17,943 nucleotides of DNA from an uncultured Burkholderiales Genera incertae sedis bacterium (GTDB taxonomy: Bacteria; Pseudomonadota; Gammaproteobacteria; Burkholderiales; Eutrophovitaceae), in the NCBI GenBank assembly GCA_905479505.1, contig CAJQMS010000033.1, forward strand, positions 1 through 17,943, read 5' to 3'. Position numbers and translations under genes: made by a program. Below the pieces are notes generated by a model. That model saw nothing but the letters and a program-made list of their open reading frames with translations, made no database searches and was not told the origin of the DNA. Positions 8,091 to 15,664 of this stretch are shown here, in pieces. Positions within the stretch are counted from its first letter, which is position 1, and each line of letters begins with the position of its first letter.

Positions 8091-9389
8091 TCAGTTATTG
8101 GTTGTCGCGTTTGTGGAATGATTCGTGGAGTACCCCTTGGGGATTAACACCCACATCAGGCCTCTTTGTTTCATTTTTCCGGCATTCGTTGCAGCTGATT
8201 CACCGAACCCCCAAAAATAATCCGCCCTTACTGCACCTTTGATAGCGCCCCCCTTGTCCTGCGCGAACATTAGACGATTCAGTGGGTTCGTGGTGTTCGG
8301 CCATGTGGTCGAGAGAAACACAGGGAAGCCGTAGGGTATGAAAGAGTTATCTACCGCTATGCTTCGGTTCGGGGTAAGTGGCACGCCGAGTGAACCAATA
8401 GGGCCATTCAAATTGGACGGCAGTCGTCTGAAAAATACGTATGAGGGGTTTTCGTGAAGTAGGGCATCAATTCTGTCTGGATTGTCCTGGCCCCATCGTT
8501 TGATGCCCTGCATCGAGGCTTCGCTTAGCTTGAGCTCCCCTTTTTCTACAAGTGATTTTCCTATCGATCGATAGGGGTGACCGTTAGTTTTACCAAATCC
8601 TAAACGTAAGGTCTCTCCATTTTCCAACTGGATTCGTCCTGATCCCTGAATTTGGAGGAAAAACAATTCGACTTTGTCCTTGACCCAAAGAATTTCTGCC
8701 CCTTCCAGCCGTGCTAACCCTCGATCGATTTCTTCTCTTGTGAAGTACGGTGTGAAATGTTCCCCTACGAGCCGTCCGACGCCTCGAAATGTTTTCGCTT
8801 CTGGATGTTGATTAACATCGATGGACATAAGGTCGCTAGGTATGCCAAAAACCGGATAGGGATATTCGGCCGAAGGCTGAAGGCTTCCGTGCAGGAGTGG
8901 TTCGTAATATCCGGTCACCATTCCGGCTGAGGATCCATCTTCATTGTTTACTGTGTATGGAGTGAAGTATGTTTCGTAGAATTGTCTATTTTCATCTGAT
9001 GAGGCATCACTCAAAAATTGTGCTTGTGCGCACACCTCTGCCCACTCTAAATATTTCTTTAGTACGACGCAGGACTGTAAGAGGGTTGTCGCGCCTGCCG
9101 ATAGTTCGTCGATGTGCCAGTCAGGTAGAGTTTTCCAATCCGACGGGGTGAGGTGGCTCGCCGATTTCAGTTTGAATGTATCGATGAGTGCTCGATTGAT
9201 CGTGAAATCGGTAGAGCGCGTGTCCGTAGGTTCATCGGTCGCGTCAACGGTGCGGCCCTCAGAGTTTTCGATAATGGGTGCCGGGTTTTCGCCAGTTTGG
9301 GTGTCCTTGACAGACGGCCCAGAAGAGCAGGCTACTAAAGTAAGGATAGCGACGATCTGTGTCCAGTTGAACCAGAATCTTAAAATCAT
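8091..9389 (-). CDS. mltA: Membrane-bound lytic murein transglycosylase A
   Basis: MltA cleaves peptidoglycan glycan strands, forming 1,6-anhydromuropeptides, and is an outer-membrane lipoprotein facing the periplasm. The precursor has a lipobox LVAC with the lipidated cysteine at C21 (TLVACSSGPS). The MltA domain follows (GMVTGYYEPLLHGS onward), then the 3D domain near the C-terminus: FAQDKGGAIKGAVRADYFWGFG, with D378 and D390; the latter matches the catalytic Asp region. At 432 residues it is longer than E. coli MltA (365 aa), mainly through a low-complexity linker after the lipid anchor and an Asn/Thr-rich tail. It converges with the DsbC-like gene (23 nt between stops). The ATG at 9389 has no evident Shine-Dalgarno but is fixed by the lipoprotein signal. 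Confidence 0.95.
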   Translation of the reverse strand: MILRFWFNWTQIVAILTLVACSSGPSVKDTQTGENPAPIIENSEGRTVDATDEPTDTRSTDFTINRALIDTFKLKSASHLTPSDWKTLPDWHIDELSAGATTLLQSCVVLKKYLEWAEVCAQAQFLSDASSDENRQFYETYFTPYTVNNEDGSSAGMVTGYYEPLLHGSLQPSAEYPYPVFGIPSDLMSIDVNQHPEAKTFRGVGRLVGEHFTPYFTREEIDRGLARLEGAEILWVKDKVELFFLQIQGSGRIQLENGETLRLGFGKTNGHPYRSIGKSLVEKGELKLSEASMQGIKRWGQDNPDRIDALLHENPSYVFFRRLPSNLNGPIGSLGVPLTPNRSIAVDNSFIPYGFPVFLSTTWPNTTNPLNRLMFAQDKGGAIKGAVRADYFWGFGESAATNAGKMKQRGLMWVLIPKGYSTNHSTNATTNN

Positions 9390-9434
9390 GTCTGGTGTAG
9401 ACTTGGTGTACTTATTTTATTAGGCGCGAGACAC

Positions 9435-9527
9435 ATGCTTTGGGCTATTTTTGAGATTCTGTTAGGACTCGGTTTATTCATTTTTATTATTTGGTGGACC
9501 TTGCCAAAAAAAAACAAAAAAGACTAG
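9435..9527 (+). CDS. Possible 30-residue single-span membrane peptide
   Basis: A short plus-strand ORF between mltA and apaG encodes MLWAIFEILLGLGLFIFIIWW followed by TLPKKNKKD and a TAG stop. The composition is that of a single transmembrane helix with an aromatic belt (WW) and a positively charged C-terminal tail, which would stay in the cytoplasm (N-out, C-in). The upstream sequence has only a weak GCGAG-like ribosome binding site. I do not recognise a family. The A-rich codons of the tail form a T-rich tract on the other strand that could serve as an apaG terminator, so the reading frame may be chance. It would have its own transcript, since both neighbours are on the minus strand. Confidence 0.4.
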   Translation: MLWAIFEILLGLGLFIFIIWWTLPKKNKKD

Positions 9528-9555
9528 CGGCAAACGACGTTCGGATACCTTAAAG

Positions 9556-9939
9556 TTAATGCAGAACTCGAGGAACACTCAAGGTAAATTGTGGCACTTG
9601 CGCGTCAAATTCAATGCCGTCCGAGGCGCGCATTTTATAAGAACCCTCCATTAAACCGACAGGTGTGTCAATGGACGCGGCGCTCGTGTATTCGAAGGAT
9701 TCGCCGGGATGAAGGTTCGGAAACTCCCCGACCACGCCTTCCCCTCGCACTTGGTCCACCTTGTCGTTAGCGTCAGTTATGATCCAGTGACGACTCAGTA
9801 ACTGCGCTCTAATATTTCCCGTGTTTTGTATTCGTATGCGATATGCGAAAAGGTATCGAGACTGATCGGGGTTGGATTGCTCCGGAATAAAAAAAGATTC
9901 CGCCGATACTGTGACTTTATATTTTTGTTCATTGTTCAT
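9556..9939 (-). CDS. apaG: ApaG protein (Co2+/Mg2+ efflux-associated DUF525)
   Basis: This is a 127-residue ApaG protein, a fibronectin-III-like beta-sandwich of the DUF525 family. Conserved blocks are YKVTVSAESFFIPEQS, YLFAYRIRIQNTGNIRAQLLSRHWIITDANDKVDQVRGEGVVGEFPNLHPGESFEYTSAASIDTPVGLMEGSYKM and the C-terminal F-L-P pattern. Length is normal. The biochemical role is unsettled; the gene was first associated with apaH and cobalt sensitivity. The ATG at 9939 is preceded by TACAAT (9947-9952), which would put a transcription start very near the initiation codon. It lies upstream of, and in the same direction as, mltA but 166 nt away, so it may or may not share its transcript. Confidence 0.94.
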   Translation of the reverse strand: MNNEQKYKVTVSAESFFIPEQSNPDQSRYLFAYRIRIQNTGNIRAQLLSRHWIITDANDKVDQVRGEGVVGEFPNLHPGESFEYTSAASIDTPVGLMEGSYKMRASDGIEFDAQVPQFTLSVPRVLH

Positions 9940-10059
9940 AGCCTGTATTGTATCGGGAAATGCATCAAGTTTTGTAATGCATCGCTTCTATGTTCTGTAT
10001 TGGACTTGGGCCGTTTGAGAATTCAGTTTAAAATGTAAGAAAACAATAGGCTAAAAATA

Positions 10060-10722
10060 ATGGGAGACATCCGAATTGCGCCAAGCATCTTGGCTGCTGA
10101 CTTATCTAAACTGGGGGAAGAAGTGCGGGCGGTGGACGCGGCAGGCGCTGACCTGATTCATTTTGATGTGATGGACAATCATTATGTACCTAATCTAACT
10201 TTTGGTCCGCTTCTTTGCTCTTCAATTCGACCACACACAAAGTTGCCTATTGACGTTCATTTGATGGTGGAACCGGTGGACACGTTAGCAATTGAGTTTG
10301 CCCGAGCCGGCGCTGATCTCATCAGCTTCCATCCTGAGGCCTCTCGACACGTTGATAGGACGATCAACGTCATCAAAGATCAGGGATGTCAGGTAGGTTT
10401 GGCTTTTAATCCTGCCACTCCTTTGCATGTCCTGGATTGGACGCTTGACAAGATCGATCTGGTACTCATCATGTCTGTTAACCCCGGGTTTGGTGGCCAA
10501 AGTTTCCTTGAACATTCGCTAGATAAGATCGCGGAAGTGCGTGATTTAATTGATCTGTCCGGCTGTGAAGTATGGTTGGAGGTCGATGGAGGGATTAAGG
10601 TGGACAACATTGCGTCAGTCGCAGAAGCAGGCGCGGACACTTTTGTTGCAGGGTCGGCTATCTTCGGACATAGCAATTATAACGACGTCATCGGGCAGAT
10701 GAAGACTCAAATTGCAGCATAA
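10060..10722 (+). CDS. rpe: Ribulose-phosphate 3-epimerase
   Basis: Rpe interconverts D-ribulose 5-phosphate and D-xylulose 5-phosphate in the pentose-phosphate pathway. The 220-residue TIM barrel shows every signature: APSILAADLSKLGEEV at the start, HFDVMDNHYVPNLTFGP (metal ligand H34 and catalytic D36), VHLMVEP (H67), VNPGFGGQSFL (phosphate-binding, 140-150) and LEVDGGIK (second catalytic D176). The ATG at 10060 gives the family's usual N-terminus, with a modest AGG upstream. The gene begins a co-directional run rpe-gph-trpE-trpG-trpD-trpC, an arrangement also seen in other proteobacteria; gph follows after 45 nt. Confidence 0.97.
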   Translation: MGDIRIAPSILAADLSKLGEEVRAVDAAGADLIHFDVMDNHYVPNLTFGPLLCSSIRPHTKLPIDVHLMVEPVDTLAIEFARAGADLISFHPEASRHVDRTINVIKDQGCQVGLAFNPATPLHVLDWTLDKIDLVLIMSVNPGFGGQSFLEHSLDKIAEVRDLIDLSGCEVWLEVDGGIKVDNIASVAEAGADTFVAGSAIFGHSNYNDVIGQMKTQIAA

Positions 10723-10767
10723 AACTTCCTCTACGATGACTCGTTTTAGAAGCGGCTGTTTTCGTTT

Positions 10768-11463
10768 GTGACTCAATCTATGTCTCATCCTGTTTGTTTA
10801 GACGTTAAAGTCGTCGCGTTTGATCTGGACGGCACGCTTGTGGATACGTTACCCGATTTGCATACGGCAACCAATCTGACTTTAAACGATCTTGGTTACG
10901 GAGTTGTGAGCCGAGATATTGTTCGTCGCTACATTGGCCAAGGGATTGAGTATTTGTTGAAAGAGCTTTTTAAATCACTCGAGATCAATACCGGTAAAGA
11001 GGATTTCGTAAAACTTGCAGCGCAGTTCAGGAGCCATTATGCCGCCCATGTGTGTGATGAATCAGTGTTATTTCCTGAAATGTTGGAGGTCCTGCAGTCT
11101 CTTCAAGAAAAGGGCTTAGGGATCGCTTGTTTAACGAATAAAAGCGAAGAGTTTACCTCGCCTATATTGGACCGGTTAGCGGTGCGGCATTATTTTCAGG
11201 AAGTTATTTGTGGCGATACGCTTGCGAGGCGTAAGCCTGATCCGATGCCAATTTTTGAGCTTGCTCAGCGATTTAACGTCGAACCGCATGAGGTTCTCAT
11301 GGTTGGAGACTCCCAGACCGATACTGCGTGCGCACGTAACGCTGGCGCGCCCGTGGTTTGTGTGCCCTATGGTTATCGTTCAGGAATGACGTTAGCTGAT
11401 TTGAATGGGGATTTTGTTCTTAAATCACCTAAAGATATATTGAGCTGTATTAATTTCGCGTGA
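10768..11463 (+). CDS. gph: Phosphoglycolate phosphatase, HAD family
   Basis: Gph hydrolyses 2-phosphoglycolate, which arises from oxidative DNA repair or rubisco oxygenation. The 231-residue HAD protein has motif I DLDGTLVDT (nucleophile D19, acid/base D21), motif II LTNKS (T123), motif III RRKPDP (K156) and motif IV MVGDSQTDTACARNAG (D181, D185). A C1-type cap lies between motifs I and II (about 28-105). The start is a GTG at 10768; an in-frame ATG at 10780 is an alternative that would drop four residues. Assignment to Gph rather than another HAD subfamily rests on the linkage with rpe and trpE and on the VDTLPDL after motif I. Its last codons overlap a likely trpE promoter. Confidence 0.92.
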   Translation: MTQSMSHPVCLDVKVVAFDLDGTLVDTLPDLHTATNLTLNDLGYGVVSRDIVRRYIGQGIEYLLKELFKSLEINTGKEDFVKLAAQFRSHYAAHVCDESVLFPEMLEVLQSLQEKGLGIACLTNKSEEFTSPILDRLAVRHYFQEVICGDTLARRKPDPMPIFELAQRFNVEPHEVLMVGDSQTDTACARNAGAPVVCVPYGYRSGMTLADLNGDFVLKSPKDILSCINFA

Positions 11464-11482
11464 CCGTATATCTGCCTATAAT
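11454..11482 (+). promoter_or_regulatory. Candidate trpE promoter
   Basis: A perfect -10 hexamer TATAAT lies at 11477-11482, just after the gph stop, with a poor -35 (TTTCGC, 11454-11459) at 17 nt. Transcription would start near 11489, giving a leader of about 60 nt before the trpE GTG. The good -10 with weak -35 could mean activator dependence. No Trp-rich leader peptide and no TrpR-operator-like palindrome is visible. Confidence 0.5.
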
Positions 11483-11549
11483 AGGTCGCCTCGAATACAT
11501 TTTCAGCGTCAAGTGATGACATAACCTTTTTTTAAATTGTTGAGTCGAT

Positions 11550-13019
11550 GTGAATAAAAAAGATTTTGAGCGTTTATCGGATGAAGGTTTCAATCATGTC
11601 CCTTTGGTCTTGGAGACCTTCGCCGACCTTGATACGCCACTTTCTATTTATCTGAAATATGCGAACCAACCCTATTCTTATTTGTTGGAATCGGTTCAGG
11701 GCGGTGAACAGTTTGGCCGATACTCGTTTATTGGTCTGCCGTCTAAGGTTCGATATGAAGTACGAGGTCACACATGTTCTGAAATTCGTGATGGCATTGT
11801 CGTTTCTGAAATGGAGAAATCAGATCCAATAAATTGGGTGTCGGAGCTACAGCAGCGAACCAAAGCCTTTTACCGCGATGATTTGCCCCGGTTTCTCGGT
11901 GGTTTGGTGGGTTATTTTGGTTATGAGACGATCCATTTGATCGAGAAGCGAGTGGGCGGTAGTGACCCTAAGCCAGACTCAATAGGGTGTCCGGACATAT
12001 TGTTGCTTCATTCGGACGAGGTGATTGTTTACGATAATCTGGCGTCGAAGCTTTATTTTGTCGTCTTCGCTAATCCACAAGAAACCGGTGCGTATGACAT
12101 CGCTCAAAAACGACTGTCAACGTTGTTTTTAGCTTTGCGTCAACCTGTGGAGGAGCTTTCAGAAGAGAGGCGTCAACTTGAGCAACCTTTGGAGGAGACG
12201 TCAGAAAATCAGTTCTATCAGAGCGTAAAGCGGGCTAAAGAATACATCTGTGAGGGCGATATCATGCAGGTGGTGTTATCCCAACGCATGTCAGTGCCAT
12301 TTCATGCGCCGCCCTTGTCGCTTTATCGCGCATTACGTGCGCTGAATCCGTCACCCTATATGTTCTATTTTAATCTCCAAGATTTCCATGTCGTTGGAGC
12401 CTCTCCGGAAATATTAGTGCGATTAGAAAATGACATGGTCACGGTCCGACCGATCGCAGGCACGCGTCCACGTGGCAGCAGTCGTGATGAAGACGCAGCG
12501 TATGAGCGTGACCTCCTAGCGGATCCAAAAGAAATTGCGGAGCATGTCATGCTCATGGACCTCGGTCGGAACGACTTGGGTCGGGTCGCCCAAGTGGGAT
12601 CGGTCGAGGTGACTGCGCAGATGGCCATTGAGCGCTATTCGCACGTCATGCATATCGTATCGAACGTCGAGGGTAAGCTGTTAGATGGTTTGTCAGCCAT
12701 TGACGTTCTGAGGGCGAGTTTTCCGGCTGGCACGGTTTCTGGGGCCCCCAAAGTGCGGGCTATGGAAATCATTGATGAGCTAGAGCCAAGCAAGCGCGGC
12801 GTTTATTCGGGAGCGGTGGGGTATTTGGGTTTTAACGGCGATATGGATGTGGCGATCGCTATACGAACCGCTGTGATCAAGGATGAGATGCTCTACGTAC
12901 AGGCCGGTGCCGGTATCGTTGCGGACTCTAAGCCAGAGAATGAATGGATCGAGACAAAGAACAAAGCCAAGGCAATACTCAGGGCTGCTGAAATTGCTGA
13001 AGCCGGATTGAATCGTTAG
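11550..13019 (+). CDS. trpE: Anthranilate synthase component I
   Basis: TrpE makes anthranilate from chorismate with ammonia supplied by TrpG, the committed step of tryptophan synthesis. The 489-residue protein has the feedback-inhibition motif LLES (45-48) followed by GRYSFIG, then the chorismate-binding domain: VVLSQRM, FNLQDFHVVGASPEILVRL, PIAGTRPRG, DPKEIAEHVMLMDLGRNDLGRV and SFPAGTVSGAPKVRAMEIIDELEP. It should therefore be tryptophan-inhibited. The start is a GTG at 11550; an in-frame TGA lies 9 nt upstream and no other start codon follows closely, so it is well fixed, with a weak GAG as ribosome binding site. trpG follows after 71 nt. Presence of LLES and the trp neighbours exclude PabB and isochorismate synthase. 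Confidence 0.97.
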   Translation: MNKKDFERLSDEGFNHVPLVLETFADLDTPLSIYLKYANQPYSYLLESVQGGEQFGRYSFIGLPSKVRYEVRGHTCSEIRDGIVVSEMEKSDPINWVSELQQRTKAFYRDDLPRFLGGLVGYFGYETIHLIEKRVGGSDPKPDSIGCPDILLLHSDEVIVYDNLASKLYFVVFANPQETGAYDIAQKRLSTLFLALRQPVEELSEERRQLEQPLEETSENQFYQSVKRAKEYICEGDIMQVVLSQRMSVPFHAPPLSLYRALRALNPSPYMFYFNLQDFHVVGASPEILVRLENDMVTVRPIAGTRPRGSSRDEDAAYERDLLADPKEIAEHVMLMDLGRNDLGRVAQVGSVEVTAQMAIERYSHVMHIVSNVEGKLLDGLSAIDVLRASFPAGTVSGAPKVRAMEIIDELEPSKRGVYSGAVGYLGFNGDMDVAIAIRTAVIKDEMLYVQAGAGIVADSKPENEWIETKNKAKAILRAAEIAEAGLNR

Positions 13020-13090
13020 TTTTACCGTGGGACATCCCTTACTTAGTGTGATATCTGAGGGCTCATTAGGAAGTTAAGAAGATAAAACTT

Positions 13091-13663
13091 ATGCTGTTGA
13101 TGATTGATAATTACGACTCCTTTACATTTAATCTCGTTCAATATTTCGGGGAGCTGGGTGTTGATGTGAGGGTGATACGCAACGATCAGATTGAAATTTC
13201 TGAAATTGAATCGCTCGCCCCAGAGTGGATTGTTATTTCTCCAGGACCCTGTTCCCCTAAAGAGGCGGGAGTGTCGGTGGATGTTATTCGCGCGTTTTCA
13301 AGTAAGATCCCGCTGCTCGGTGTCTGTCTGGGGCATCAGTGCATTGGCCATGCTTTTGGGGGCGCTGTGACCTATGCGAAGACGTTGATGCATGGAAAGA
13401 CGTCGCCAATAAAACATCGATCTCAAGGTGTATTTCGAGGATTACCATCACCTTTTACTGCGACTCGGTACCATTCGTTGGCAATCGATCGAGCGAGTTT
13501 GCCAGATTGTTTGGAGGTCACCGCAGAAACGCAAGATGGTGAGATCATGGGAGTGAGGCACCGCTCCATGCCCATTGAGGGAGTTCAATTTCACCCAGAA
13601 TCTTTTTTAAGTGAGCATGGACATCAATTGTTAAAAAATTTTATTAATCAAGCCGACTTATGA
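13091..13663 (+). CDS. trpG: Anthranilate synthase component II, glutamine amidotransferase
   Basis: TrpG is the class I glutamine amidotransferase subunit that feeds ammonia to TrpE. The 190-residue protein starts MLLMIDNYDSFTFNLVQYF and has the oxyanion/active-site segment SPGPCSP, the nucleophile C79 in LLGVCLGHQCIG, and the His-Glu pair H168/E170 in GVQFHPESF. The ATG is preceded by a purine-rich GAAGTTAAGAAG region. Its last codon region overlaps the trpD start as ATGA (4 nt), so the two are translationally coupled. In some bacteria the same amidotransferase also serves folate synthesis (PabA); whether it is shared here cannot be seen from this window. Confidence 0.96.
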   Translation: MLLMIDNYDSFTFNLVQYFGELGVDVRVIRNDQIEISEIESLAPEWIVISPGPCSPKEAGVSVDVIRAFSSKIPLLGVCLGHQCIGHAFGGAVTYAKTLMHGKTSPIKHRSQGVFRGLPSPFTATRYHSLAIDRASLPDCLEVTAETQDGEIMGVRHRSMPIEGVQFHPESFLSEHGHQLLKNFINQADL

Positions 13664-14679
13664 CGATTCAAGAGGCGATAGAGCGTTTTTACGCACATAA
13701 AGATCTGTCCCATGGTGAGATGTCAGAGGTGATGCATGACATCATGTCAGGCGACGTTTCGCCATTATTGATGGGTGGGTTTTTAGTGGCGATCCAAGTG
13801 AAAGGGCCGACAGTCGAAGAATTGTCTGCTGCTGCGGCCATCATGAGAGGGTTTTCAACGAAAGTGATCGTTGATGAGCCAGACCGCTTGATCGACACCT
13901 GCGGTACGGGTGGGGACGGTACAAAAACGTTTAATATTTCGACGGCATCTGCGTTCGTTGTGGCCGCGGCTGGCGGCCGTGTCGCCAAACACGGTGGGCG
14001 TTCAGTATCAAGCTCATCAGGTAGTGCGGATGTGCTTGAGGCGCTGGGTGTTCGACTTGATTTGTCTCCTGAAGCGGTTTCAAAATGTATAGAAACGGTC
14101 GGGATTGGGTTTATGTTCGCGCCCGGACATCATTCGGCCATGAAGCATGCTGGGCCAGTGCGACGTGAACTAGCGGTCAAGACGTTATTCAATGTTTTGG
14201 GGCCGTTGACTAATCCGGCGGGAGCGAAGCGACAGGTGATGGGAGTATTCGACCGAAGTTTGTTGGTGCAGCAGGCTCGGGTTCTTCAGCAATTGGGAAG
14301 CACGCGAGCCATGGTTGTTCATGGTGAGGATGGCCTCGATGAAATCTCTCCGAGCGGGACGACTCACGTGGCTGAACTTCGAGACCATGAGGTGCTTGAA
14401 TATCACGTGACGTTAAACGAGTTGGGTGTTCAGCCCATTGATCTTGACGACATCCGGGTGGAAGGGCTTCAGGACGCGGTGTCGATGTTTCGTGATGTTA
14501 TTAATGGCCATCACCAACCAGGTAAGACGGCGGTTGTGCTCAACGCGGGCGCATCGCTCTATGTGCTTGAAGTCGTTAAAAATCTTGCCGATGGCGTGTC
14601 TTTGGCCACTGAGATGATTGATACCGGACGTGCGAGCCGTAAGTTAGCGGAATTCATAGCTCTGACACAAGCAGATTAA
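13660..14679 (+). CDS. trpD: Anthranilate phosphoribosyltransferase
   Basis: TrpD transfers phosphoribose from PRPP to anthranilate. The 339-residue protein shows DTCGTGGDGTKTFNIST (PRPP/Mg loop, 79-95), KHGGRSVSSSSGSADVLEALGV (110-131), GFMFAPGHHSAMKHAGPVRRELAVKTLFNVLGPLTNPA and MVVHGEDGLDEIS. In the second block the family almost always has KHGN; here G113 takes the place of the asparagine that contacts anthranilate in the Sulfolobus enzyme (N109 there). The codon is an unambiguous GGG, so a single base error would not explain an Asn codon. All other signature residues are present, so activity is likely but substrate binding may differ. The start overlaps the trpG stop by 4 nt; trpC follows after 28 nt. 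Confidence 0.96.
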   Translation: MTIQEAIERFYAHKDLSHGEMSEVMHDIMSGDVSPLLMGGFLVAIQVKGPTVEELSAAAAIMRGFSTKVIVDEPDRLIDTCGTGGDGTKTFNISTASAFVVAAAGGRVAKHGGRSVSSSSGSADVLEALGVRLDLSPEAVSKCIETVGIGFMFAPGHHSAMKHAGPVRRELAVKTLFNVLGPLTNPAGAKRQVMGVFDRSLLVQQARVLQQLGSTRAMVVHGEDGLDEISPSGTTHVAELRDHEVLEYHVTLNELGVQPIDLDDIRVEGLQDAVSMFRDVINGHHQPGKTAVVLNAGASLYVLEVVKNLADGVSLATEMIDTGRASRKLAEFIALTQAD

Positions 14680-14707
14680 TCCATGTCAACGATAAAAAGG
14701 TTTCACT

Positions 14708-15508
14708 ATGGGGTCTAGTACGTCGAACATTCTTAACAAAATTCTCGATACCAAGCGAGAAGAAATACGGTTAACGTCTGGATATCGTCCGCTCTCAGAG
14801 TTAGAAGTAGAGGTTCAATCGGCTCCGTCGGTAAGAGATTTTGAAGTAGCGATCCGAAGCAAGATCGCGGCAGGTCAGCCTGCGGTGATTGCCGAAGTGA
14901 AAAAGGCGAGTCCTAGCAAGGGAGTGATCAGAGAGCACTTCGACCCAATTGAAATTGCGCAGTCTTACGAGCGACATGGAGCGGCATGTTTATCCGTATT
15001 AACCGATCGAGATTATTTTATGGGGGCTGCGGAGTACCTTGTGGCCGCACGCTCGGCGACGCAGATGCCTGTGTTACGTAAGGATTTCATTATTGACCCT
15101 TATCAGATTTACGAAGCGCGTTGTATGGGAGCTGACTGTATTCTCTTAATCGTGGCAGCTCTAGAGCAATCGCAAATGGAGAACCTAGAGCGGGTTGCGA
15201 TGCAGCTCGGAATGTCAGTCCTTGTGGAAGCGCATTCTCGAGAGGAATTTGAAAGGGCCACTCGCTTACAGACGACGTTAATCGGGGTGAATAATCGCGA
15301 TTTAAGAAGTTTTGAAACTTCGCTACAAACGACGTTGTCCTTGCTTTCCGATTTGCCGAGCGGACGGATTCTCATTACCGAGAGCGGGATCCATCGCCGA
15401 GAGGATGTAGCCCTCATGCGTGATCGGGGTGTTAACACGTTTTTGGTGGGTGAGGCTTTTATGCGACAACAGGATCCCGGATTGGCATTGAAGTCATTAT
15501 TTCTTTGA
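14708..15508 (+). CDS. trpC: Indole-3-glycerol phosphate synthase
   Basis: TrpC closes the ring of carboxyphenylamino-deoxyribulose phosphate to indole-3-glycerol phosphate. The 266-residue protein is a TIM barrel with the catalytic residues in place: E63 and K65 in IAEVKKASPSKG, K125 in PVLRKDFIID, E174 in VLVEAHSREE, N195-N196 in IGVNNRDL, and E225/S226 in ILITESGI. VLTDRDYFMGAAEYL also matches. It is a single-domain enzyme with no fused TrpF, so phosphoribosylanthranilate isomerase must be encoded elsewhere. The ATG at 14708 has an AAGG (14697-14700) as ribosome binding site. It is the last gene of the trpE-G-D-C run. Confidence 0.97.
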   Translation: MGSSTSNILNKILDTKREEIRLTSGYRPLSELEVEVQSAPSVRDFEVAIRSKIAAGQPAVIAEVKKASPSKGVIREHFDPIEIAQSYERHGAACLSVLTDRDYFMGAAEYLVAARSATQMPVLRKDFIIDPYQIYEARCMGADCILLIVAALEQSQMENLERVAMQLGMSVLVEAHSREEFERATRLQTTLIGVNNRDLRSFETSLQTTLSLLSDLPSGRILITESGIHRREDVALMRDRGVNTFLVGEAFMRQQDPGLALKSLFL

Positions 15509-15560
15509 TTTGCTGTTCAATAACGCATAACGCAGTTTGAAAAATAGATTAAAAATATAC

Positions 15561-15588
15561 ATTTAAATCAACAGTTTAAATTTTTTTT
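15561..15588 (+). terminator. Weak A/T-only terminator candidate after trpC
   Basis: An inverted repeat ATTTAAA/TTTAAAT (15561-15567 and 15575-15581, 7-nt loop) runs into eight T. The stem has no G-C pair, so it would be unstable; it is the only terminator-like element between trpC and the porin promoter. Confidence 0.3.
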
Positions 15589-15620
15589 ATCTGAGTCTTC
15601 GATATTAGCTCGCTACAGGT

Positions 15621-15658
15621 GTTGTATTTTTACAACCTCATAGGCTGTTTTCGATAAT
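15621..15658 (+). promoter_or_regulatory. Porin promoter with a palindrome over the -35
   Basis: A -35 TTTACA (15629-15634) and -10 GATAAT (15653-15658) are separated by 18 nt; each matches the sigma-70 consensus in five of six positions. A perfect inverted repeat GTTGTA-N4-TACAAC (15621-15636) covers the -35, as expected for an operator or a regulator site. Transcription would begin near 15665. Confidence 0.6.
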
Positions 15659-15664
15659 TTCTCT

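Noticed and set aside
9495..9555. A rho-independent terminator for apaG on the minus strand
   Set aside because: The T tract is long, but the preceding stem (CGAAC/GTTTG with a G-T pair) is weak and 7 nt away, so I do not list it as a feature.
9959..9983. Direct repeats AATGCATC (9959-9966 and 9976-9983) between apaG and rpe
   Set aside because: Two 8-bp copies with a 17-nt period and a self-palindromic core are easily chance; no promoter is aligned with both.
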